Positions 6,461 through 13,836 of a stretch of DNA of 13,973 bases are shown piece after piece. Origin of the DNA: Prevotellaceae bacterium (GTDB lineage: Bacteria > Bacteroidota > Bacteroidia > Bacteroidales > UBA932); assembly GCA_031284065.1 (NCBI GenBank), contig JAITAP010000257.1, positions 1-13,973 on the forward strand. Direction: 5' to 3'. Made by a program: the position numbers and the translations under genes. Each line of letters starts with the position of its first letter. Positions within the stretch are counted from its first letter, which is position 1. The notes beneath the pieces were generated by a model. That model searched no databases and had not been told where the DNA came from. It worked only from the letters and a program-made list of their open reading frames with translations.

Positions 6461-8440
6461 ATGTCATTAGAAGAACAAAAAAACTCGGAAGAATACTCCG
6501 AGAGCAATATTCAAGTGCTAAAAGGGTTAGAGGCGGTTCGCATGCGCCCCTCCATGTACATTGGCGATGTGGGTTCAAGAGGTTTGCACCACCTTGTTTA
6601 CGAAGTGGTGGATAACTCCATAGACGAAGCGCTTGCAGGGTATTGCAAAAACATTGACGTCTGCATCAACGAAGATGGCTCTATCACCGTGAGCGACGAC
6701 GGGCGCGGTATTCCCGTTGGTATCATGCCGGAGGAAGGCAAGTCTGCGCTTGAGGTGGTGCTCACCGTGCTGCACGCAGGCGGCAAATTTGACAAAAGCA
6801 ACTACAAAGTTTCCGGCGGGCTGCACGGGGTGGGCGTTTCGTGCGTTAACGCTCTGTCGGTAGCGTTGCTGGCAGAAGTTCGCCGCGACGGTAAGGTTTA
6901 CCAAATGGAGTTCAGCCGCGGCGTGCCCTTAGGCGACATCAAAGAAACAGGCGTTACGGACTTGCGCGGAATGGTCATTACCTTTAAGCCCGACGCCGAA
7001 ATTTTTACGCAAACCACAGAATTTAGCTACGATATTTTGGCGAGCCGCCTGCGCGAGCTGGCGTTCCTCAACAAGGGAATAAAGCTCAGCATTACCGACA
7101 AGCGCGCGGCAAAGCGTGACGAAGCGGCTACAGAGGACGCGTCTGCGCCAAGAGTCGAAACTTTCTATTCGCAGGAGGGGCTGAAAGAATTTGTAACCTA
7201 CCTCGACGCCAGCCGCGAAAAGCTGGTAGAAAAACCTATTTACCTCGAAACCGAAAAGAACGGCGTGCCGGTCGAAATAGCGCTGCAATACAACACCGGC
7301 TACACCGAAAACGTACACTCCTACGTGAACAACATTAACACGATAGAGGGCGGGACGCACTTGTCGGGATTTCGACGCGGGCTGACGACCACGCTCAAAA
7401 ACTTTGCCGAAAAAAGCGGCATGTTGAGCAAGGTGAAATTTGAAATAGACCCCGCCGACTTTCGCGAAGGGCTTACTGCCATTATCTCCGTCAAGGTGGC
7501 AGAGCCTCAGTTTGAGGGGCAAACCAAAACCAAGCTTGGCAACAACGAGGTTACCGCCGCCGTATCGCAGGCGGTGAGCGCTGCGCTGGAGAACTACCTC
7601 GAAGAAAATCCCAAAGACGCCAAATCTATCATAGACAAAGTAGTGCTTGCCGCAACCGCCCGCCACGCCGCCCGCAAGGCGCGCGAAATGGTGCAGCGTA
7701 AATCGGTGCTCTCGGGCGCAGGCTTGCCCGGCAAGCTCACGGACTGCTCCGACCGAGACCCCCAAAAGTGCGAAATATTTTTAGTTGAGGGCGACTCCGC
7801 CGGCGGCACGGCAAAGCAGGGGCGCGACAAAACTTTTCAGGCAATTCTTCCGCTGCGCGGAAAAATCCTGAACGTGGAAAAGGCAATGGAGCATAAAATC
7901 TTCGACAGCGAAGAAATTAAAAATATTTTCACCGCTCTTGGCGTTACCATTGGCACGGAGGAGGACAGCAAGGCGCTCAACCTCTCCAAGCTGCGCTACT
8001 ACAAAGTAATCATCATGACCGACGCCGACGTGGACGGCAGCCACATCGCAACGCTCATCATGACCTTCTTTTTCCGCTACATGGTTGACCTTGTCAAAAA
8101 CGGACACCTCTACATTGCAACGCCGCCGCTCTACTTGGTAAAAAAAGGCAAGCAAAAGCAATACTGCTGGACAGAAGAGCAACGGCTGGCAGCGGTAGAG
8201 GAGCTGGGCAAAGGTAAAGATTCAAAGGTGGACGTGCAGCGCTACAAAGGCCTTGGCGAAATGAATGCCGAGCAGCTTGCGGACACCACCATGAACCCGG
8301 CCTACCGCACGCTACGGCAAGTAAGCATCGAAAGCGCCGTTGAAGCCGACAGGATTTTTTCCATGCTCATGGGCGACGACGTCGCTCCACGCCGCGATTT
8401 TATTGAAACGCACGCCAAATACGCTAATATTGACACCTAA
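6461..8440 (+). CDS. gyrB: DNA gyrase subunit B
   Basis: This is the 659-residue ATPase subunit of gyrase, which with GyrA introduces negative supercoils. The N-terminal GHKL ATPase has EVVDNSIDEA (48-57), DDGRGIP (79-85) and GGLHGVG (119-125). The transducer domain follows. The TOPRIM domain has EGDSAGGTAKQGRD starting at Glu443 and TDADVDGSH starting at Thr520, giving the metal-binding acidic residues. The C-terminus ends with the usual RYKGLGEMNAEQL and RRDFIE segments. The length fits the short GyrB form without the about 165-residue insertion seen in gammaproteobacteria. Parologous ParE is possible in principle, but the motif wording and length favour GyrB. It has its own promoter and no strong terminator before the next gene. 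Confidence 0.96.
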   Translation: MSLEEQKNSEEYSESNIQVLKGLEAVRMRPSMYIGDVGSRGLHHLVYEVVDNSIDEALAGYCKNIDVCINEDGSITVSDDGRGIPVGIMPEEGKSALEVVLTVLHAGGKFDKSNYKVSGGLHGVGVSCVNALSVALLAEVRRDGKVYQMEFSRGVPLGDIKETGVTDLRGMVITFKPDAEIFTQTTEFSYDILASRLRELAFLNKGIKLSITDKRAAKRDEAATEDASAPRVETFYSQEGLKEFVTYLDASREKLVEKPIYLETEKNGVPVEIALQYNTGYTENVHSYVNNINTIEGGTHLSGFRRGLTTTLKNFAEKSGMLSKVKFEIDPADFREGLTAIISVKVAEPQFEGQTKTKLGNNEVTAAVSQAVSAALENYLEENPKDAKSIIDKVVLAATARHAARKAREMVQRKSVLSGAGLPGKLTDCSDRDPQKCEIFLVEGDSAGGTAKQGRDKTFQAILPLRGKILNVEKAMEHKIFDSEEIKNIFTALGVTIGTEEDSKALNLSKLRYYKVIIMTDADVDGSHIATLIMTFFFRYMVDLVKNGHLYIATPPLYLVKKGKQKQYCWTEEQRLAAVEELGKGKDSKVDVQRYKGLGEMNAEQLADTTMNPAYRTLRQVSIESAVEADRIFSMLMGDDVAPRRDFIETHAKYANIDT

Positions 8441-8484
8441 ACCTGACCGCGGCTGAAAAAATTATCCATAAAAAATGCTAAGCT

Positions 8485-8515
8485 TTTGTTTTTTACAAAA
8501 TAAGTACTACTTTTG
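8485..8515 (+). promoter_or_regulatory. Bacteroidetes-type promoter of the SPOR lipoprotein gene
   Basis: TTTG (8485-8488), a 19-bp spacer and TACTTTTG (8508-8515) match the Bacteroidetes consensus at both boxes. Transcription should start near 8520, giving a leader of about 55 nt that contains the TTGAGAA repeat. Confidence 0.75.
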
Positions 8516-8531
8516 TGGTGAATTTTCTTGA

Positions 8532-8545
8532 TTGAGAATTGAGAA
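8532..8545 (+). repeat. two copies of the heptamer TTGAGAA
   Basis: Two exact tandem copies of TTGAGAA (8532-8538 and 8539-8545), preceded by a partial TTGA, lie in the leader of the SPOR lipoprotein gene. It is the same class of 7-bp microrepeat as before rhaT but with a different unit. Confidence 0.6.
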
Positions 8546-8575
8546 TAAAGTAACAACAACAACATTTTGTGCATT

Positions 8576-9235
8576 ATGAGAAAAGTTTTAATTATCCTTT
8601 TCGGTGTTTTAGCCGTTGCCGGTTGTCATCGCGACAAAGGAGCGCAATCAATAGCAGCGATTCAGCAGCAACAAGACAGTATTCGTAGAGCTGACCAACA
8701 GCACGTATTGAATTTGCAGCTTAAGGCTCGCGAGGATTCTATTGCTATTGCGGCTATGGTAAATAGCTTTGGATCTACATCTGCCACACGCCATCATTCG
8801 TCGTACTACGTTGTAGTGGGTAGCTTTAAAAATAGGGGTAATGCTGATAGATATTTAAGAGCCATGCGGTCGACGTTTGGCAACGTCCAAATCATACGCA
8901 GTCGCGGCTGGAGCTTCGTATGCGTTGGAAGAAGATACAGCTCTTACTCGTCAGCAGCATCCGCTCTTGTCGGCGTGGTAAGCCAGCTGGGTGGCGGCGG
9001 CAGTGACGTCGGCAGCGATGAGGAAGAAGAAGGCGATGAGGAAGAGGTGGATGAGGAGGAAGTGGATGAGGAAGAAGATGACACAAGCGCCGCTGGCGAA
9101 GAGGAAGGTGACGCAGAGGCTGATGATGAGGAGGCTGATGAGGGGGAGGCTGATGAGGAAGAAGAAGAAGACGAAGGGGGGGATGACTTTAGCAGCGTAG
9201 AAGGAGGTGGTCAAGCTTGGGTCTTGGGGATTTAA
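8576..9235 (+). CDS. SPOR-domain lipoprotein with an acidic insertion
   Basis: This 219-residue protein has a lipoprotein signal (VLAVAGC, lipidated Cys17). A Gln/Arg-rich helical linker (about 28-60) follows, then a SPOR domain: YYVVVGSFKNRGNADRYLRA (77-96) and SFVCVGRRYSSYSSAASALV (113-132). SPOR domains bind denuded septal peptidoglycan. The usual last strand (an AWVLK-like end) is not directly after the second helix. Instead about 75 residues rich in Asp, Glu and Gly intervene (about 138-212), and the protein ends QAWVLGI, which looks like the missing strand. The insert is coded by 15-bp tandem repeats. ATG 8576 is chosen over TTG 8567 because it starts the signal peptide neatly. It has its own promoter and its own terminator, so it is likely monocistronic. 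Confidence 0.85.
   Translation: MRKVLIILFGVLAVAGCHRDKGAQSIAAIQQQQDSIRRADQQHVLNLQLKAREDSIAIAAMVNSFGSTSATRHHSSYYVVVGSFKNRGNADRYLRAMRSTFGNVQIIRSRGWSFVCVGRRYSSYSSAASALVGVVSQLGGGGSDVGSDEEEEGDEEEVDEEEVDEEEDDTSAAGEEEGDAEADDEEADEGEADEEEEEDEGGDDFSSVEGGGQAWVLGI
9035..9160 (+). repeat. 15-bp coding tandem repeats in the acidic insert
   Basis: Units GATGAGGAAGAGGTG (9035-9049) and GATGAGGAGGAAGTG (9050-9064), with a third partial copy from 9065, encode DEEEV repeats. A second set with unit GAGGCTGATGAGGAA-like runs 9116-9130, 9131-9145 and 9146-9160 and encodes EADDE, EADEG and EADEE. The 15-bp period keeps the frame. Confidence 0.85.
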
Positions 9236-9299
9236 TATTGCCCGTTTTAATTTAATATAGCCGAGTGGTTATCCTGCTATTTTCGCCGGATAAAAACGC

Positions 9300-9338
9300 A
9301 AAAAGTTCAAGCATTATTTGATTTGCTTGAACTTTTTT
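9300..9338 (+). terminator. intrinsic terminator after the SPOR lipoprotein gene
   Basis: GTTCAAGCA (9305-9313) pairs perfectly with TGCTTGAAC (9324-9332) across a 10-nt loop. The stem is extended by five A-T pairs and followed by Ts to 9338. With A-runs on one side and T-runs on the other it could act on both strands. Confidence 0.9.
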
Positions 9339-9402
9339 GGCACATATCACAGGGAAGAAACCATTTTTGTATGGCTAATCCGATCAAACTAAATCACACT
9401 TC

Positions 9403-10383
9403 ATGAATACTTTCGGTCGAAAATTCAGGGTGAGCCTTTTTGGAGAGTCGCACGGCGCTTGCGTAGGCGTTTGCGTTGACGGGTGTCCGGCAGGCATTGC
9501 CCTGCAACAACCCGACTTTACGTTCGATTTGCAGCGTCGCCGAGGCGGAGCGCGTGGCGCTACAGCCCGCACCGAGCGCGATGCGCCGGAATTGCTTTCC
9601 GGGGTGTTTGAAGGCAAAACAACGGGAGCGCCCATTACCATTATTTTTCGGAACGAAAACATTCGCTCCGGCGATTACGCCAACTTGCTATCCCAACCCC
9701 GCCCCGGCCATGCCGACTTTGTTGCCGCGCGTAAGTTTGGCGGTTATGCCGACTACCGCGGCGGCGGGCACTTCTCCGGACGGCTTACCCTTGGCTTGGT
9801 TGCCGCAGGCGTGATTGCAAAAAAAATGCTGGGCAACGCTACCGTAACCGCTACCATTCTGGAGGCAGGCGGCGCCAAGTACGGCGAGCACGAGGCAGCG
9901 CTGGAGGAGGCCATGGCTAAGGGAGATTCGCTCGGAGGCTTGCTGGAGTGCGTGGTTAGCAACATGCCCGTTGGCTGGGGAGAACCTTTCTTTGACTCGC
10001 TGGAGTCGCTCATAAGCCACGTTGTATTTGCCATTCCGGGCGTTCGCGGCGTGGAGTTCGGCAGCGGCTTTGCGGCGGCGCGGCAGAGAGGCAGCGAGCA
10101 CAACGACTCTATTGTGTCGGCGTGCGGGAAAACCGCAACAAACCATGCAGGCGGCGTGAACGGCGGAATAAGCAACGGTAACGACCTCGTGCTTCGCGTG
10201 GCGGTAAAGCCTACGGCAAGCATTGGCGCACCTCAGCAAACTTTTGACTTTGAAAAGGGCGAGGTTGACGAGCTGCATATCCGGGGGCGGCACGATACCT
10301 GCATTGCGCTTCGCGTCCCGGTAATTCTGGAAGCTGCAACCGCCATCGCCCTGGCCGACCTGATGCAGCTGCAAGCACGGTAA
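9403..10383 (+). CDS. aroC: chorismate synthase
   Basis: This 326-residue cytoplasmic enzyme converts 5-enolpyruvylshikimate-3-phosphate to chorismate, the last step of the shikimate pathway, using reduced FMN. Visible motifs are FGESHG (13-18), QPRPGHADF (98-106) and the signature YRGGGHFSGRLTLGLVAAG (118-136). Many bacterial members carry a GGRSSAR-type version of the last; the FSGRLT form and the reduced length (about 350-360 is common) are in my recollection normal for Bacteroidetes. RHDTCIALRVPVILEAATA near the C-terminus is also conserved. It follows the terminator of the SPOR gene, so it starts a new unit, but I see no convincing promoter in 9339-9402. Other shikimate genes are absent nearby. 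Confidence 0.96.
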   Translation: MNTFGRKFRVSLFGESHGACVGVCVDGCPAGIALQQPDFTFDLQRRRGGARGATARTERDAPELLSGVFEGKTTGAPITIIFRNENIRSGDYANLLSQPRPGHADFVAARKFGGYADYRGGGHFSGRLTLGLVAAGVIAKKMLGNATVTATILEAGGAKYGEHEAALEEAMAKGDSLGGLLECVVSNMPVGWGEPFFDSLESLISHVVFAIPGVRGVEFGSGFAAARQRGSEHNDSIVSACGKTATNHAGGVNGGISNGNDLVLRVAVKPTASIGAPQQTFDFEKGEVDELHIRGRHDTCIALRVPVILEAATAIALADLMQLQAR

Positions 10384-10435
10384 ATCGCCACAGTAAAACC
10401 GGCAATATCGTTGAACTCTCAAATTAAACCTTGCC

Positions 10436-11401
10436 ATGTCCGCATTTCTTTTCAGCGCCAACAGCGTATTCCCCGTCTTCTTGCTTATTGGGGTGGGCTG
10501 GCTTCTCAGAAAACAAGGCATGTTGCCGCAAAACGTAGTGGGGGCTATCAACTCCATTGCCTTCAACGTAGCGTTTCCCGCCCTGCTGTTTCGCGAAATG
10601 GCGCAGGCAACCATAACGCAGGTATTTCACCCCCTGTTCGTCATTTACGGCGTGGGCGGAACAATACTCACCTTTGCCCTGACGTGGCTGGGCGCAACGC
10701 TTTTCATCAAGGATAAAGCCGCTATTGGGGCGTTTGTGCAGGGGTCGTTCAGGGGAAACTATGCCATAATGGGCTTAATGCTCATCACCAATATTCTGGG
10801 GCACACGGGCAAGGGGGTTTTGCTCACGGCATTTGCGATACCCGCCTACAACATCCTGTCGGTGGCGCTGCTGACGTTTCACAGCCGGCGCCCTCAAAGC
10901 GGAAGCACGCGAAAAGCGGCGGTGAGCATTATGCGAAACCCGCTTATCATTGGCATCCTGCTTGGGCTGCCGTTTTCGCTTTTCCATATTCCGCTGTTCA
11001 CGTGTACGGGTACTAAGCTTGTTGCCACCACCGTGAGGTACTTGGCCGACCTCGCAAACCCCTTGGCAATGCTGGCTATTGGCGCGTCCATAAGCTCGCG
11101 CACCATGCTGAAAGGTTTGCCGAAAATACTTGCCGCCACCGCCATAAAGCTGGTGGTTAGCCCGCTCATTTTTGTAGGCGCAGCGTACCTCTTTCGCGAT
11201 ACGCTCGGATTTAGCGGAGAAGATTTGCTGGCGCTGTTTGTGCTGTTTGGCGTACCCACTGCCGTGGCGAGCTACATCATGGCGAGCAAAATGGACGCAG
11301 ACGCAGACCTTGCCGCCGGTATTCTGCTGCTCACCTCGCTGCTTTCCGTTTTTACCATTACCTTTGGGATTTACCTTTTCAAGTCGTCCGGGTTGATATA
11401 G
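10436..11401 (+). CDS. AEC family (auxin efflux carrier-like) permease
   Basis: This 321-residue inner-membrane protein has about ten hydrophobic segments in two five-helix halves split by a basic loop (SRRPQSGSTRK, about 150-160). Family-like features include LLIGVGWLLRKQGMLP (16-31), FNVAFPALLF (43-52), FRGNYAIMGLML (105-116), RNPLIIGILLGL (167-178) and FGVPTAVASYIMASKM near the end. Bacterial AEC members export or import organic acids such as malate or malonate; the substrate here cannot be told. It begins 52 bp after aroC on the same strand and may be co-transcribed, though a role in aromatic metabolism is not implied. Its last 23 bp overlap the 3' end of the convergent plsC gene. Confidence 0.9.
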   Translation: MSAFLFSANSVFPVFLLIGVGWLLRKQGMLPQNVVGAINSIAFNVAFPALLFREMAQATITQVFHPLFVIYGVGGTILTFALTWLGATLFIKDKAAIGAFVQGSFRGNYAIMGLMLITNILGHTGKGVLLTAFAIPAYNILSVALLTFHSRRPQSGSTRKAAVSIMRNPLIIGILLGLPFSLFHIPLFTCTGTKLVATTVRYLADLANPLAMLAIGASISSRTMLKGLPKILAATAIKLVVSPLIFVGAAYLFRDTLGFSGEDLLALFVLFGVPTAVASYIMASKMDADADLAAGILLLTSLLSVFTITFGIYLFKSSGLI

Positions 11402-12131
11402 CCAGCAACCGGCTGTGCTCGCCGCATATCAGCCCGTGCACCTTTTCCTGTAGCGCCTTGGCGTCGGTACGGGCTACCTCTTCGGCTGAAATGGGCGGCA
11501 TGATGGTTACCTGAAACCGCTGCCGGACGTTAAGCCATCCGCCGTTGCCGTTGGAGAACGAGCGGGTGCCGTCAATGGCGATGGGAAGAACAGCTACGTT
11601 GCAGGACTTTGCCAGCGCAAATGCGCCCTCCTTAAACCGTCCCACCTGCCCATCTTTGGAGCGCGTTCCCTCAGGGAACATCATAATGGAAATGCCCTGC
11701 CTGAGGAAAGCGGCGCAATCCTGCATCATCTTTCGCGCGCTTCTGGGGTCGCCGCGCCTGATGCACACATCGCCGTGCAGCCACAGCAGCTGCCCGACAA
11801 GCGGTATGCGGTACACCTCTCGCTTGGACACCCACTTAAAGTACAGCGGGACGCAGTAGAGCAGCACAATGTCCAGCATGGACTGGTGGTTGGAGGCTAT
11901 AACGTAAGGCTGCCCCTTGGCTACATGCTCCCGACCCTTCACCGCCACCTTGCAAAACGGCAAGAAAAAAAAGTACTGCGCACAGATAAACCTCGAGAAC
12001 AGGTGCTGCACCTTTCGCTTCCGGTCAAACGGCAAAAAAAGAACGAACAGCGCTGCCGATATAAGCACCAGCGCCGGCGCAGACGCTACAAAGTAAACAA
12101 CAAACAGAACAGTATGGATTTTATTCAGCAT
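11379..12131 (-). CDS. plsC: 1-acyl-sn-glycerol-3-phosphate acyltransferase (PlsC family)
   Basis: This 250-residue membrane-bound enzyme acylates lysophosphatidic acid to phosphatidic acid in phospholipid synthesis. A hydrophobic N-terminal segment (about 8-34) anchors it. The catalytic HX4D motif is NHQSMLD (81-87, His82 and Asp87). The substrate motif FPEGTRSKDG is at 152-161, and VLPIAIDGTR at 181-190 is the fourth block. The start ATG 12131 fits the anchor, and a near-consensus promoter ends 4 nt before it. Related PlsC-like enzymes act on other lysolipids or ornithine lipids, so the exact acceptor is not proven. Its 3' end overlaps the AEC permease stop by 23 bp in convergent orientation, with no room for a separate terminator. 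Confidence 0.93.
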   Translation of the reverse strand: MLNKIHTVLFVVYFVASAPALVLISAALFVLFLPFDRKRKVQHLFSRFICAQYFFFLPFCKVAVKGREHVAKGQPYVIASNHQSMLDIVLLYCVPLYFKWVSKREVYRIPLVGQLLWLHGDVCIRRGDPRSARKMMQDCAAFLRQGISIMMFPEGTRSKDGQVGRFKEGAFALAKSCNVAVLPIAIDGTRSFSNGNGGWLNVRQRFQVTIMPPISAEEVARTDAKALQEKVHGLICGEHSRLLAISTRTT

Positions 12132-12135
12132 AACG

Positions 12136-12165
12136 TAAATATAATTAGGAATTACGGATTACAAA
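12136..12165 (-). promoter_or_regulatory. candidate promoter of plsC
   Basis: On the minus strand, TTTG (12165-12162) is 18 bp from TATATTTA (12143-12136), which differs from TAnnTTTG only at the last base. The box ends 4 nt before the ATG, which would make the mRNA leaderless or nearly so. Confidence 0.45.
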
Positions 12166-12178
12166 TACAGGAATTACG
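12148..12178 (+). repeat. degenerate GAATTAC heptamer repeat
   Basis: GGAATTACG occurs at 12148-12156 and again at 12170-12178, with GGATTAC and AAATACA between them, giving a roughly 7-bp period. It overlaps the plsC promoter region. This is the third 7-bp microrepeat in the window, again with a different unit. Confidence 0.55.
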
Positions 12179-12367
12179 AAGCCCAGCCGCAGCCGGCGTA
12201 TGAATTTCATTTCTACAGAATACCAATTCAGAATATCAACCCAATGTGCAGCTATCTTGGAAGCCGTGTGCGATTTCAAAATTCCATTTTCCTTCACTTT
12301 TCCGGCTACAAATATACGTAAAACTCTGAAAAATAAAAGGAGGGTCGTCGGGGTGTTTCAGATTGTC

Positions 12368-12470
12368 GCGCTACTAAGGGGCGCTAAACCCTTATTTTCC
12401 CAAAAAATTCCCTTATCGCTACTAAGGGGCGCTAAACCCTTATTTCCCCCAGAAATTCCCTTAGTAGCGC
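12368..12470. repeat. 48-bp tandem repeat bounded by inverted repeats
   Basis: Two near-identical 48-bp units (12369-12416 and 12417-12464) start CGCTACTAAGGGGCGCTAAA and end with an A-rich stretch then TTCCCTTA. Each holds an AAGGG/CCCTT hairpin. The block opens with GCGCTACTAAGGG (12368-12380) and closes with its reverse complement (12458-12470). A fragment, TTCCCTTAGTAT, recurs at about 12499-12510. This is the main content of the gene-free interval 12132-12725; the rest is AT-rich with one promoter. The period equals 16 codons, so a frame stays open across it, but I do not call a gene. Confidence 0.8.
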
Positions 12471-12631
12471 AAGAAGCAAGCAACCCTATCCCCCCTTATT
12501 CCCTTAGTATCAAAATCAGCATTTTTGTACATTCCTGCGGAATATGGTCAATCCAAAATATACCCGCGAAAATTGTAATTATTTATTGGAAGCTATACGC
12601 TAACGAAAACTCTCAAATTTGAAGTGAAAAG

Positions 12632-12662
12632 TTGCATGAGCGAAAAAATCTATGTACTTTTG
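12632..12662 (+). promoter_or_regulatory. promoter of the efflux operon
   Basis: TTG (12632-12634), a 20-bp spacer and TACTTTTG (12655-12662) fit the Bacteroidetes consensus. Transcription should start near 12668, leaving a leader of about 58 nt before the adaptor ATG. Confidence 0.65.
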
Positions 12663-12725
12663 AAGCTCAATGCTTAAGAGCTGATGAGCAAAAATAGCAT
12701 ATTAGCGTACAAAATCTGAAACTCA

Positions 12726-13832
12726 ATGAAAAAAATTATCCGAATTTTCTTTCTTGCCCTGCTGGGCTTGGTCGTGGCGCTTACCTTTGTTTTTCTGTGG
12801 AGAAAATCGAGGCCAAAGGAGGTGGTGTACGAGCTCGTAACGCCCGCCATTCGTACCATTGAAAACAAGACCGTAGCCACCGGCACGGTGGAGCCTCGCG
12901 ACGAGGTGCTCATTAAGCCGCAAATAAACGGCATTATTTCGGAGCTCTACAAGGAGGCCGGGCAGTCCATCAGAACGGGCGAGGTGATTGCCAAAGTTAA
13001 GGTAATCCCCGAAATGTCGCAGCTGAGCGACGCGGAGTCAAACGTGCGGCAGCAGGAAATTAACCTTGAGTACGTGCAGCAGGTGTACGACCGGCAAAAG
13101 CAGCTCTACGAGCAGGGCGTGATAGCCAAAGAGGAGTTCCAGAAAACGGCCACCGACCTCACCAGCCAAGAGGAGTCGCTCGCGCAGGCGCGGGACAGGC
13201 TGAGCATCATCCGCGACGGAATTTCCAAAAAATCGACCTCGTACAGCACCACGCAGGTGCGCTCCACCATCACCGGCATGATTCTGGACGTTCCCGTAAA
13301 AGCGGGCAACTCCGTGATACAGTCCAACACGTTCAACGAAGGCACCACCATTGCCTCCGTTGCCGACATGGGCGACATGATTTTCAGGGGCAAGGTGGAC
13401 GAAACCGACGTGGGCAAGGTGCGCGAGGGCATGAACATTACGCTCACGGTGGGCGCGCTCGAAAATGTGAAGTTCGACGCTAACCTTGAGTACATTTCGC
13501 CGAAAGGCGTAGAGGAAAACGGCGCTATCATGTTTGAGATAAAAGCCGCCGCCAAAATTCCGAAAAACGTGTACGTCCGCGCCGGGTATAGCGCCAACGC
13601 CGAAATTGTGTTGAGCCGCGCCGACAGCGTGCTGAGCATCCCCGAAAGCTGCATTGAGTTTAGCCACGACAGCGCATTTGTGCAGGTACTCAAAGCCGAA
13701 ACGCCCGTGCAGGAGTTTGAAAAACGCTTTGTGGTGGTGGGGCTTTCGGACGGCGTAAACATGGAGGTAAAATCGGGGCTGACGGAAGAGGAAAAGGTGC
13801 GGGGGAATGAAAAAACAGATACAAAAAAGTAA
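12726..13832 (+). CDS. HlyD/MacA-type periplasmic adaptor of an efflux system
   Basis: This 368-residue membrane-fusion protein links an inner-membrane pump to an outer-membrane channel. One N-terminal membrane segment (about 5-24) is followed by a lipoyl half-motif (GTVEPRDEVLIKPQINGIISELYKEAG, within 53-79). A coiled-coil hairpin spans about 97-165 (with YEQGVIAKEEFQKT). The second lipoyl half is TITGMILDVPVKAGNSV, then beta-barrel segments (FRGKVDETDVGKVREGMNI) and a membrane-proximal domain. A Lys/Glu-rich tail ends it. The uncleaved anchor and wording resemble adaptors working with MacB-type ABC pumps, but the pump gene is outside the window. The TolC-family gene starts 4 bp after the stop codon, so the two are co-transcribed. 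Confidence 0.92.
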   Translation: MKKIIRIFFLALLGLVVALTFVFLWRKSRPKEVVYELVTPAIRTIENKTVATGTVEPRDEVLIKPQINGIISELYKEAGQSIRTGEVIAKVKVIPEMSQLSDAESNVRQQEINLEYVQQVYDRQKQLYEQGVIAKEEFQKTATDLTSQEESLAQARDRLSIIRDGISKKSTSYSTTQVRSTITGMILDVPVKAGNSVIQSNTFNEGTTIASVADMGDMIFRGKVDETDVGKVREGMNITLTVGALENVKFDANLEYISPKGVEENGAIMFEIKAAAKIPKNVYVRAGYSANAEIVLSRADSVLSIPESCIEFSHDSAFVQVLKAETPVQEFEKRFVVVGLSDGVNMEVKSGLTEEEKVRGNEKTDTKK

Positions 13833-13836
13833 GCGC

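Noticed and set aside
6929..7765. 278-codon minus-strand frame opposite gyrB
   Set aside because: Shadow of gyrB, with no motif of its own.
8567..8575. TTG start for the SPOR lipoprotein
   Set aside because: ATG three codons later starts a standard lipoprotein signal peptide.
8951..9214. Hydrophobic minus-strand frame opposite the acidic repeats
   Set aside because: GAG/GAA/GAT codons read backwards give Leu, Phe and Ile, which only imitates a membrane protein.
9258..9271. TAGCCGAGTGGTTA, which resembles the D-arm of a tRNA-Ser or tRNA-Leu
   Set aside because: No acceptor stem, anticodon arm or T-arm can be placed around it, and the following GTTCAAGC belongs to the terminator hairpin.
12200..12622. 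140-codon open frame on the plus strand between plsC and the efflux operon
   Set aside because: It is built on the 48-bp repeat (LLRGAKPLF twice) and on AT-rich filler, has no recognisable domain, no signal and no good start region. I treat it as non-coding with low doubt.
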